NCBI GenBank assembly: GCA_904501835.1
Contig: CAJGBW010000020.1
Coordinates: 1 to 26,679, forward strand
Source of the DNA: an uncultured Bacteroidales bacterium
Lineage (GTDB): Bacteria; Bacteroidota; Bacteroidia; Bacteroidales; UBA932
DNA: 26,679 nt
Direction of reading: 5' to 3'
In this document: positions 6,568 through 13,092 of the stretch, one piece after another
Position numbering within the stretch: the first letter of the stretch is position 1
Layout of the letters: each line of letters begins with the position of its first letter
The notes under the pieces: model-generated
Told to the model about the DNA's origin: nothing
The model's database searches: none
What the model saw: only the letters and a program-made list of their open reading frames with translations
Made by a program: the position numbers and the translations under genes

Positions 6568-9135
6568 ATGAAGAAAGAGTTTATTTTAATCTCATTATCA
6601 GCCTTGCTGTTTGCCTGGTCCTGCCAAAAAGCGGAATTCCCCATGACAGATGCGCTTGATAGTTCTGCGTGGGGTGCATCAGAATGGATATCAGCCGCGA
6701 ATGCACCTGTCGTAACCAAAATTATTCAAGATGGCGACAGGGCTGCAGACGGAGCATCCTGGTTCTATACGACCTGGCAGAACGAAAAGAAAGTCAAAAC
6801 TGCCAAATGGATGACCAGCGGATTGGGCGTATATGAGCTCTATGTCAATGGAATACGCATTGGTGATGAAATTCTCAAGCCTGGTTTTACGCATTACCAA
6901 AAAACCAAAATTTCCTATACCTACGATGTAACGGATGCGTTCAAAACCGGAAAGAAGGCAACCAATAGCCTCAGCGCACAAGTTACTCCGGGCTGGTGGG
7001 GAGACAAAATCGTCACCCCGAAAAATCATGAGGGTATGATTGGTAAAAAATGTGCGTTCCGTGCGGTGCTGGAGCTGACTTATGAAGATGGAACCAAAGA
7101 ATATTTGGGTACCAACTGCGAAGATTGGTTAGCCGGTATTGCCGGTCCTGTCACCCACGCTGCGATTTTTGACGGAGAGGAATATGACGCGCGCATTCCG
7201 CTTGGATTTGAAACAGTTGAAAAACTCTCCAAGCCTGAAATCAACACGGAATTTTCGGGAGAAATCGTGCCGAGCAATGGCGCAGAAATCTATTTCCGCG
7301 AAGATTTGACCCTCAAACCCATTCAGGCGTATGTGTACGACAGCATTGAAGGCGCCAGCGAGGAAGGACATGGAAAAGTTGTCATCAAAAAAGAATACAA
7401 AGCCTCTGACAAGATGCGTATTCGTCCTGGTGAAACCTTGGTGATTGATTTTGGACAAAACTGTTCCGCCGTTCCTGATTTCGTCTTTAAGGCCCAGGAA
7501 GGTACTGTTTTGACCTGTCTTCCCGCAGAGCTTCTCAACGATGGAAATGGCGCTTTGAGTCGAGGCATGGACGGCCCCGAGGGAAGCATACACCGTCTCA
7601 ACCTGCGCACTCCTCAGAACAATATGTTGCTCCGTTATACCTTTGGGGATGCTTGCGGCTATGTAAACTATCGCCCTCGCTACACCTTCTACGGATATCG
7701 TTATATTGCCATTACAGCAACTGACGAGGTTGTATTCAAATCCATTCAATCCATTCCTGTAACGTCCATTACCAAAGAAATGGAAATCGGAACGCTTGAA
7801 ACCGGAAACGAATTGATTAACAAACTCATTTCCAACACCTTGTGGGGACAACGTTCCAACTACCTTTCTGTCTCAACAGACTGCCCCCAGCGCAATGAAA
7901 GATTGGGTTGGACTGCTGATACACAAGTATTTACAGAGACTGGGGCCTTTTTTGCCAACACCCAGACTTTCTTCCACAAATGGATGAAAGACTTACGCGA
8001 CAGCCAGAGTCCCTTGGGAGCTTATCCCAGTGTGGCACCGACCGCACAATATGGCGACGGCTTGATGCGTCTGGGTTGGGCGGATGCCGGCATTATCGTT
8101 CCTTGGGTTATCTGGAAGCAGTTCAATGATGTCAAAATTGTCAATGAGTGTTGGGATTCTATGGAGAAGTTCATTGCTCACATCTATGAAACCAATTACG
8201 ATCACAATGCCCATATTAAGGAAAACGGCAACAAGCAATATGCAGATTGGTTGAGCTACGAGCCCTTGGAGACCAGCAGCAAGAAGTATTTGAAGAACAA
8301 AGAGACCAAAGTCTTTTATCCCGAAACGATTGACTATTGGAACTTCTTGAGCGCTTCCTACTTGGCTATGGACGCACAAATGATGGCCGATATGGCTGTG
8401 GCTACGGGACGTGATGCCCAACTTCACTTGCAGAAGGCTGCCGACACCAAAGCGTTTATCCGCAAGAAGTTCTTCACCAAAGAGGGCAAATTCAAGACGG
8501 ATATTCTCAACACCATGCAGACACCGGCTTTGTTTGCCTTGAAGAACAACATTTTGGAGGGAGAGGCCAAAGATCAGATGATTGCACGCTTGCGTGAGAA
8601 TTTCAAAGCGCACGACAATTGCCTGCAAACAGGTTTCTTGGGCACCTCTATCTTGATGAGTGTGCTGACAGACAATGGCATGAACGACATCGCCTACGAA
8701 CTCCTTTTCCAGCGCAAAAACCCCAGCTGGCTCTACTCGGTGGACAATGGCGCAACAACCATTTGGGAACGCTGGAACAGCTATATGATAGAATATGGTA
8801 TGGGACCGAAAGGCATGAACAGTTTCAACCACTATGCCTACGGATGCGTATGCGAATGGATTTGGGAAACGGCTGCCGGTATTGCTGCTGACGCAAAAGC
8901 TCCTGGTTTCAAAAATATCATTATGAGCCCCATTCCGGATAAACGTCTTGGTTATATCAAGGCTTCATATCAATCCGTATCCGGTGTCATCAAAAGCGAA
9001 TGGCACTATGAAGGCGATGAGTGGATTTGGAATTTCACCATTCCTGAGGGCTGTACAGCCACCGTTACCCTTCCCGGAAGCAAGGAATCAAGTTGCTACA
9101 CCGCAGGCTCTTACACGCTTTCTATGACGCTTTAA
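6568..9135 (+). CDS. Alpha-L-rhamnosidase, glycoside hydrolase family 78, lipoprotein
   Basis: GH78 enzymes hydrolyse terminal alpha-L-rhamnose from plant or bacterial glycans by an inverting mechanism. The 855-residue protein has a lipoprotein signal ending in FAWSC (Cys about 19), so it should be anchored in the envelope. An N-terminal rhamnosidase beta domain (about 65-150) includes GVYELYVNG and a PGFTHYQ block; a second beta domain ends with YRPRYTFYGYRYIAI. The (alpha/alpha)6 catalytic domain contains DCPQRNERLGWTAD (438-451), with E444 the expected general acid, and TTIWERW with E734 the expected base. A C-terminal beta domain closes the protein. The acid motif has N443 and A450 where RDERLGWTGD is commoner. 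No SusC/D pair, sulfatase or other glycosidase is nearby. It is the last gene before a strong terminator. Confidence 0.92.
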   Translation: MKKEFILISLSALLFAWSCQKAEFPMTDALDSSAWGASEWISAANAPVVTKIIQDGDRAADGASWFYTTWQNEKKVKTAKWMTSGLGVYELYVNGIRIGDEILKPGFTHYQKTKISYTYDVTDAFKTGKKATNSLSAQVTPGWWGDKIVTPKNHEGMIGKKCAFRAVLELTYEDGTKEYLGTNCEDWLAGIAGPVTHAAIFDGEEYDARIPLGFETVEKLSKPEINTEFSGEIVPSNGAEIYFREDLTLKPIQAYVYDSIEGASEEGHGKVVIKKEYKASDKMRIRPGETLVIDFGQNCSAVPDFVFKAQEGTVLTCLPAELLNDGNGALSRGMDGPEGSIHRLNLRTPQNNMLLRYTFGDACGYVNYRPRYTFYGYRYIAITATDEVVFKSIQSIPVTSITKEMEIGTLETGNELINKLISNTLWGQRSNYLSVSTDCPQRNERLGWTADTQVFTETGAFFANTQTFFHKWMKDLRDSQSPLGAYPSVAPTAQYGDGLMRLGWADAGIIVPWVIWKQFNDVKIVNECWDSMEKFIAHIYETNYDHNAHIKENGNKQYADWLSYEPLETSSKKYLKNKETKVFYPETIDYWNFLSASYLAMDAQMMADMAVATGRDAQLHLQKAADTKAFIRKKFFTKEGKFKTDILNTMQTPALFALKNNILEGEAKDQMIARLRENFKAHDNCLQTGFLGTSILMSVLTDNGMNDIAYELLFQRKNPSWLYSVDNGATTIWERWNSYMIEYGMGPKGMNSFNHYAYGCVCEWIWETAAGIAADAKAPGFKNIIMSPIPDKRLGYIKASYQSVSGVIKSEWHYEGDEWIWNFTIPEGCTATVTLPGSKESSCYTAGSYTLSMTL

Positions 9136-9177
9136 TCAAACTAATAGGGCGTTAAAGCCCACAGATATAAATGCACG

Positions 9178-9209
9178 AGAAGCACTCTACAGAAGAGTGC
9201 TTCTTTTTT
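9178..9209 (+). terminator. Rho-independent terminator after the rhamnosidase gene
   Basis: A perfect 11-bp stem (AGAAGCACTCT, 9178-9188, with AGAGTGCTTCT, 9194-9204) encloses a five-base loop and is followed by a run of T to 9209. It lies 43 bases after the rhamnosidase stop and should end the rlmD-queA-acyltransferase-rhamnosidase transcript. It is the clearest terminator in the window. Confidence 0.9.
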
Positions 9210-9386
9210 GTATGCTACAGCTTGAACCTAAAGTCGTAAGCGCGAACCCACAAGGTCGGCTACATTTTATTTATGAATACACGGCTGTAGTTCAGTGCCA
9301 TCTCTGTCCACAGAAACAGCCCTTTTTGAGGATAAGAAAAACCATGTCCGCTCGCGGCCTTTGTGAACAGGCAGCCACGGGAAGAT

Positions 9387-9430
9387 GGAGGGGCCGGAGT
9401 GAACGAAGCGAACGGAGTCCTCCGCCGGCC
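9387..9430. repeat. GC-rich imperfect palindrome
   Basis: GGCCGG (9392-9397) can pair with CCGGCC (9425-9430). The flanking AG and CT extend the stem if a three-base CCG bulge is allowed. Alternatively GGAGG (9387-9391) pairs with CCTCC (9419-9423). Between the arms lies a near direct repeat of GAACGAAGC type. The block stands out in base content from the AT-rich sequence to its right and may be a copy of a dispersed intergenic repeat. Confidence 0.4.
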
Positions 9431-9493
9431 ACGCTCTGGCAGATCCTTCCTATTTCATCACAAATTTTACAAGGAAATTTTCATGTCCACAAA

Positions 9494-9536
9494 TTAACAA
9501 AAGTTACATTTGTAAATTTACATTTCGTTTTGTTAA
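9494..9536. repeat. Nested dyad: 9-bp arms around a 12-bp palindrome
   Basis: TTAACAAAA (9494-9502) and TTTTGTTAA (9528-9536) are perfect inverted repeats. Between them, TGTAAATTTACA (9511-9522) is a perfect 12-bp palindrome, with its centre within two bases of the centre of the outer arms. Such symmetry suits binding by a dimeric DNA-binding protein. The tract is AT-rich, so some symmetry is expected by chance. Confidence 0.5.
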
Positions 9537-9588
9537 TTTTTAATTTTGTAAAAATCCCTATCTCGTTTTTCAACCTGTTTTATTATTT

Positions 9589-9621
9589 TGTTAATTGGTA
9601 AATAAAATGTTAATTAGTAAA
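9589..9621. repeat. 14-base direct repeat, period 19
   Basis: TGTTAATTGGTAAA (9589-9602) recurs with one mismatch as TGTTAATTAGTAAA (9608-9621), a period of 19 bases, close to two helical turns. The core TGTTAATT also appears in the nested dyad just upstream. Confidence 0.5.
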
Positions 9622-9850
9622 ATTTATCCCGCATTTTATTTTCTATATATTACTAAAAATCAGCACTTTATAAAAACTGACTAAAATAAACATTTAATAA
9701 AACTATCGCCTGTCGAGCCTTGAGGCAGTAAAACCCTGTTCAAAACCGCATTTTTATATAATTAAATCGCTATATATTAGTTGTTTACCAAAATTCACTA
9801 ACAAAACACTTTAATATAAATTGGGGCATTTATAAGATAGTGATAACATC

Positions 9851-9858
9851 TGTTAACA
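9851..9858. promoter_or_regulatory. Possible operator, palindrome TGTTAACA
   Basis: A perfect 8-bp palindrome ten bases upstream of the -33 element of the XRE promoter. It shares its half-site with GTTAATTAAC over the predicted transcription start. This arrangement would fit autoregulation by the XRE protein, but no binding data exist here. Confidence 0.35.
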
Positions 9859-9867
9859 CGAGCATGA

Positions 9868-9899
9868 TTTGGATATGTGGATAAAATGATTTATTTTTG
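9868..9899 (+). promoter_or_regulatory. Sigma-AB type promoter of the XRE regulator gene
   Basis: TTTG (9868-9871), a 20-base spacer and TATTTTTG (9892-9899) match both elements and the spacing of the Bacteroidetes consensus. Transcription should begin near 9903-9906, giving a leader of about 25 bases before the ATG at 9929. It is the only promoter in the window with both elements intact. Palindromes flank it: TGTTAACA (9851-9858) and GTTAATTAAC (9906-9915). Confidence 0.7.
9876..9884 (-). promoter_or_regulatory. Perfect DnaA-box sequence in the promoter spacer
   Basis: The plus strand reads TGTGGATAA, the complement of the consensus TTATCCACA. It lies wholly between the -33 and -7 elements of the XRE promoter, so bound DnaA would block it. 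It is a single perfect box; two other TGTCCACA-like sites in the spacer (near 9305 and 9484) each differ from the consensus at two positions. A chance match is possible. Confidence 0.35.
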
Positions 9900-9905
9900 T
9901 AAATC

Positions 9906-9915
9906 GTTAATTAAC
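9906..9915. promoter_or_regulatory. Possible operator, palindrome GTTAATTAAC
   Basis: A perfect 10-bp palindrome over the predicted transcription start of the XRE gene, where a repressor would block initiation. The same TTAA-centred half-site occurs in the palindrome at 9851-9858. Confidence 0.4.
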
Positions 9916-9928
9916 AATTTTTAATGGT

Positions 9929-10444
9929 ATGAAAACACGAATTTTGCAGTTTCTTTCCGCTGAAAATATCACCCAATCCGAGTTCGCAAGAAATATAGGA
10001 GTCTCCTCCCCTAACGTCACACACGTTATCAACGGAAGAAACAAACCGAGCTGTGATTTTATCATTAGTATTGCCAGACGCTACCCTACCCTGAACTTAG
10101 ATTGGCTCTTGATGGGTACGGGAAAAATGTATAAGGAACAGGATAATTTCAATGCGTATAATACGGCAAAATCAAGCGTAGACGAGCCTGTAAACGAGAT
10201 TTCGTACGATCCCGAGAACCTCTTTGATATGGCTCAATTTGAGCAGACTGCCCTCTCAGAACCCTCTCAACAACCAGCATGGGGAATGACTGAAGCCAAC
10301 GACACGCGAGAGGAAATAAATAACAGCAAGGAAAGCATTATCGATAGCATTAGTTTAGATAAGAATAAGCAACACGTTAATAATCAGCGAAAAGCAGTAA
10401 GAGTTACAATCTTCTACAACGACGGCTCCTTTCAAGACCTGTAA
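9929..10444 (+). CDS. XRE-type helix-turn-helix transcriptional regulator
   Basis: A 171-residue protein with an N-terminal lambda-repressor/XRE-like DNA-binding domain (about 1-65). Helices 2 and 3 are in QSEFARNIGVSSPNVTHVINGRNKPS-type sequence (about 17-42), followed by LNLDWLLMGTGKMYK, a block typical of Bacteroidales XRE regulators. The middle (about 75-150) is polar, low in hydrophobic residues and probably disordered. The last 20 residues (RKAVRVTIFYNDGSFQDL) look like a short beta element also found at the end of such regulators. There is no peptidase or ligand domain. The ATG at 9929 follows a well-formed promoter flanked by palindromes, which suggests autoregulation. Targets are unknown; the DHOD-like and pncC genes downstream are candidates by position only. 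Confidence 0.85.
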   Translation: MKTRILQFLSAENITQSEFARNIGVSSPNVTHVINGRNKPSCDFIISIARRYPTLNLDWLLMGTGKMYKEQDNFNAYNTAKSSVDEPVNEISYDPENLFDMAQFEQTALSEPSQQPAWGMTEANDTREEINNSKESIIDSISLDKNKQHVNNQRKAVRVTIFYNDGSFQDL

Positions 10445-10485
10445 ATTATAAGTCTCATAGCCATCCCGAGTTCCGCATTTTTTTG

Positions 10486-10493
10486 TAAGTTTG
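10486..10493 (+). promoter_or_regulatory. Possible -7 element for the DHOD-like gene
   Basis: TAAGTTTG matches TAnnTTTG, 24 bases before the ATG at 10518. No TTTG is seen at -33. The TTG that would extend the coding region upstream (10491) is part of this motif, which favours the ATG at 10518 as the start. Confidence 0.4.
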
Positions 10494-10517
10494 CAGTCCA
10501 TTGCAAAAAGGGCAAAA

Positions 10518-11369
10518 ATGATTTTTTGGAAGAATACGAAAAATAAAAAGCAATTGGCGGAAAAGCTATCCATCTTGAATCGCATTCCCCTGTTGCTTTT
10601 CTATTATAGATTAAGGTATAAACGAGTTTACCAAAATCTTGCCACCCGAATATTTGATATTACCTTCGACTCTCCATTCGGCATCGCGAGTGGATACGAC
10701 GAAAATTGTGAATTTCACAAACTCTACAGCAACTTCGGCCCCGGATTTATTGAAATTGGCCCTATCGGCCTCCAGGAAATGGATGGAAAAGGCGTAGAAG
10801 AAGCGGTGGCGCAATTAAGACTTCAAAGACCCAATATCCGTCTGGCTGCCCACCTCAGCAATGACAACAGCCTCGGAGACAATGAGGAAGAAACAGCCAA
10901 CTTCGCCCGTTCCATGGCTTTGCTGTATGATTTTGTGGACATGTTTATCATTGACAGCAACAACTGCGGGGTCACAGAAGACATCACGCGATTGTCAGAA
11001 GTCATCGACAAGATGCTGGAAACCCGCAGATTCTTCGATAAAAGACGTCCTATCTTTGTCAATATCACCAAAGGAACCTGTCGTTCTGACATTGATGGAA
11101 TTGTGGCATACGTCATGCGAAGCGGCTTGGATGGTGTCGTTGTAAAAGATTGCAAATGGGTGGATTACATCCATAAAAAGACATCCGGCAACCTGCTCAT
11201 CATCGCCTCCGGCGAAGGTATCGGAACCGCAGAAATGGCATACAGGATGCTATGCGACGGAGCCAGTCTCGTGGAATTTGACGAAGCATTGCTCAAAGAA
11301 GGCCCGGCTCTCCTGAAAAACGCCAACCAACTTTTACATCAACTTCGCAAACTGAATTCAAGCCGATGA
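10518..11369 (+). CDS. Diverged dihydroorotate dehydrogenase-like protein
   Basis: The 283-residue protein has the TIM-barrel order of class 2 dihydroorotate dehydrogenases (PyrD). A short N-terminal helical part is followed by FDSPFGIASGYDEN (50-63), GPGFIEIGPIG (74-84), RPIFVNIT (177-184), SGLDGVVVKD (202-211), LLIIASGEGIGTAEMA (226-241) and DGASLVEF (247-254). Several hallmark residues are changed: the substrate lysine after AAGxD is E62, the NxSSPNT block reads IIDSNNC (144-150), the NTT block reads DCK (211-213) and the FMN-phosphate GVGGI reads ASGEGI. It may therefore not oxidise dihydroorotate. The start is the ATG at 10518; an upstream TTG falls inside a promoter-like motif. Its stop overlaps the pncC start (ATGA), so the two are probably co-translated. 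It is best viewed as a PyrD paralog of unknown role. Confidence 0.72.
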   Translation: MIFWKNTKNKKQLAEKLSILNRIPLLLFYYRLRYKRVYQNLATRIFDITFDSPFGIASGYDENCEFHKLYSNFGPGFIEIGPIGLQEMDGKGVEEAVAQLRLQRPNIRLAAHLSNDNSLGDNEEETANFARSMALLYDFVDMFIIDSNNCGVTEDITRLSEVIDKMLETRRFFDKRRPIFVNITKGTCRSDIDGIVAYVMRSGLDGVVVKDCKWVDYIHKKTSGNLLIIASGEGIGTAEMAYRMLCDGASLVEFDEALLKEGPALLKNANQLLHQLRKLNSSR

Positions 11370-11872
11370 CAGCTACCCCCTTACATATAGAACAGCTCGC
11401 CAAAGACTGCGGAGAAATCCTATTGAAAAAGGGATGGAAACTCAGTGCGGCCGAATCCTGTACGGGTGGTAACATTTCTCGCAGTATCTGCTCTGTTTCC
11501 GGCTGCTCCGAATATTATCTCGGCTCCGTTACTTCGTACGCCAATTCGGTAAAAATCAATGTATTAGGAGTACCAGAAGCCATCATCAACCAGTATGGAG
11601 CCGTAAGCCGGGAATGCGTGGAAAAAATGGCCGAGGGCGTTCGGAAATTAACAGGAAGCGACATTAGTGTTGCTACATCGGGAATCGCCGGCCCGGGCGG
11701 TGGCAGCAAAGAAAAACCGGTCGGATTGGTATGGATTGGCATCAGCAGTCCTATAGGGACACGCAGTCTCCCCTTTCATCACAACGGCAATCGGGAAGAA
11801 AATATCACCGCCTTCACCGCCGCTGCACTCCAAGAACTCCTCCAAGAACTTCAATCAGAGCAGCTTAAGTAG
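11366..11872 (+). CDS. pncC: Nicotinamide-nucleotide amidase PncC (CinA C-terminal domain)
   Basis: PncC deamidates nicotinamide mononucleotide to nicotinate mononucleotide, recycling the NMN released by NAD-dependent DNA ligase. The 168-residue protein is a stand-alone CinA C-terminal domain without the N-terminal MoaB-like part. Motifs are SAAESCTGG (27-35, with the nucleophile-region serine S31), GSVTSYANSVK (53-63), YGAVSRE (77-83) and ATSGIAGPGGG (103-113). The start ATG overlaps the stop of the DHOD-like gene by the ATGA arrangement. The stop is 13 bases from the convergent stop of the dipeptidase gene, with no room for a separate hairpin terminator. Older annotation as a competence/damage-inducible protein refers to the same family. 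Confidence 0.92.
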   Translation: MTATPLHIEQLAKDCGEILLKKGWKLSAAESCTGGNISRSICSVSGCSEYYLGSVTSYANSVKINVLGVPEAIINQYGAVSRECVEKMAEGVRKLTGSDISVATSGIAGPGGGSKEKPVGLVWIGISSPIGTRSLPFHHNGNREENITAFTAAALQELLQELQSEQLK

Positions 11873-11885
11873 CTCCCGAAAAATA

Positions 11886-12962
11886 TTATCCAAGATTGTC
11901 CTTCCAGCAACGAAGAAAGTTCGCGCCGGCTATTTTCTCTATATCCGAAGAACCCCAGCCACGACGACACAACTCCTCAAATATCAGCGGCATACAGGAA
12001 ATATCTTCCATCCCCTCCGGCGTCACACAAATGCCGTCAAAGTCTGAACCGAGTCCGACACACTCCACCCCACCCACTTGAATGGCGTGCTCGATATGAT
12101 CCACGATTCGAGTCCAATGCGGACGGGATAAAGCCTGCAAACGATCCAGAACGGCATACCATGCCGCACGCTTTCCAGGATTAGAAGGGTCGGCAATAAA
12201 CACCTCTTCTATTTCTTCACCCAAATCGTATAAACCACTATCACGCAAGGTTTTAGAAAACTCAGCATCAAGAAATTCCGGATAGAAAGCAATCTGTACG
12301 ACTCCCCCTTTATCAGCGATTGCACGAATCAGATTGTCAGATAGATTGCGAGGATGTTTGCACAAAGTTTGACAGGAAGAGTGACTGGCGATAATGGGTT
12401 TGCTTGACACATCCAACGCATCCCAAGTGGTCTTTGCTGAGGTATGGGAAATATCCACCATCATCCCCAATTCGTTCATTTTCTCCACGAGTTGCTTGCC
12501 GAAAGGACTCAAACCATTCCAACGCGCCTGCTTGGGTGAACAGCTATCTCCGATCAGATTGTGTGCAGAATGCGTCAAAGTCACATAGCGGATTCCCTTG
12601 TCAAAATAAGAGTCCAACTGCTGAAAATCGTCCCCTATCGGCTGTCCGTTTTCCAGCCCCAAGCAAAGTGAAAAACGTGCGTTCCGTTGATTTTCAAGCG
12701 CCTGACTTGCAGTTTTAGTTAGCACAGCCAAATCTCTATTTTTCAACAATGTATCATCAACGACTTTAAGCATTTCTTCAACTTTAATGCGAGCGGCATC
12801 CACAGACAAGGAGGCCCCTGTATAAAGGGCAAAAAAGCAGGCATTCACTCCCCCTCTATGCAGTTTGGGAAAATCCACTTGGGCATGGTCATTATCCAAA
12901 GACAAATCCCGTAAACGGACGATCTGCGAAGGAGTATCGCAATGAGAATCTAAAACAAACAT
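11886..12962 (-). CDS. Membrane dipeptidase family protein (peptidase M19)
   Basis: M19 enzymes are zinc-dependent dipeptidases of the amidohydrolase fold, cleaving dipeptides including some with D-residues. The start is placed at ATG 12960-12962, giving MFVLDSHCDTP and 358 residues. The open frame runs 49 codons further upstream, but that stretch is AT-rich, overlaps the spacer towards valS and matches nothing in the family. Metal-ligand motifs are DSHCD (H7, D9), a glutamate in GLENGQPIG, VDISH, IIASHS and GLGSDFDG. No signal peptide is seen with this start, so the protein is probably cytoplasmic. It converges with pncC and diverges from valS. Family identity is firm; the substrate is unknown. 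Confidence 0.9.
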   Translation of the reverse strand: MFVLDSHCDTPSQIVRLRDLSLDNDHAQVDFPKLHRGGVNACFFALYTGASLSVDAARIKVEEMLKVVDDTLLKNRDLAVLTKTASQALENQRNARFSLCLGLENGQPIGDDFQQLDSYFDKGIRYVTLTHSAHNLIGDSCSPKQARWNGLSPFGKQLVEKMNELGMMVDISHTSAKTTWDALDVSSKPIIASHSSCQTLCKHPRNLSDNLIRAIADKGGVVQIAFYPEFLDAEFSKTLRDSGLYDLGEEIEEVFIADPSNPGKRAAWYAVLDRLQALSRPHWTRIVDHIEHAIQVGGVECVGLGSDFDGICVTPEGMEDISCMPLIFEELCRRGWGSSDIEKIAGANFLRCWKDNLG

Positions 12963-12967
12963 GAAAA

Positions 12968-12975
12968 CAAACTTA
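12968..12975 (-). promoter_or_regulatory. Possible -7 element for the dipeptidase gene
   Basis: On the minus strand this reads TAAGTTTG, matching TAnnTTTG, but ends only five bases before the ATG. The transcript would be nearly leaderless. No -33 TTTG lies at the normal distance. Confidence 0.3.
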
Positions 12976-13015
12976 AATGATGCAATTTGCAGGGCGAAAT
13001 TACAAATTATTTCAG

Positions 13016-13023
13016 TAACTTTG
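13016..13023 (+). promoter_or_regulatory. Possible -7 element for the valS run
   Basis: TAACTTTG matches TAnnTTTG and lies 69 bases before the valS ATG. A TTTG at 12986-12989 is 26 bases upstream, longer than the usual 19-21. The predicted leader contains a short hairpin, TGTCC (13031-13035) with GGACA (13043-13047). Confidence 0.4.
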
Positions 13024-13092
13024 CAAGATATGTCCAAATGTCGGACAAACTGACTGTTTTGAATAAAAAAGTATATAAAAGATAGAGCAGAG

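Larger units (their letters stand above)
9210..9867. other. Long non-coding spacer, GC-rich block then AT-rich tract
   Basis: No credible gene is present. An open frame on the plus strand (9197-9601) starts with GTG inside the terminator hairpin and has a composition unlike the neighbours. The left part (to about 9460) is GC-balanced and contains a GC-rich imperfect palindrome. From about 9460 the sequence is strongly AT-rich, with repeated TGTTAA / TTAACA motifs in both orientations, a 12-bp palindrome, a 14-base direct repeat and a small GC island around 9708-9726 (GCCT...AGGC). It leads into the promoter of the XRE regulator. Its function is unknown; operator sites, a small RNA or decayed sequence are all possible. 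Confidence 0.6.

Noticed and set aside
9197..9601. 134-codon plus-strand open frame in the spacer
   Set aside because: It starts with GTG inside the terminator stem, crosses the GC-rich palindrome and the AT-rich tract, and its translation has no domain, no sensible start context and low-complexity ends.
9210..9928. Chromosomal replication origin
   Set aside because: There is one perfect DnaA box and AT-rich sequence, but no box cluster, and genes on both sides run in the same direction with no divergence expected at an origin. A GC-skew plot of the whole chromosome would decide.
13024..13092. T-box riboswitch ahead of valS
   Set aside because: The leader is far too short, has no T-box sequence and no antiterminator; T-boxes are mainly found in Firmicutes and Actinobacteria.
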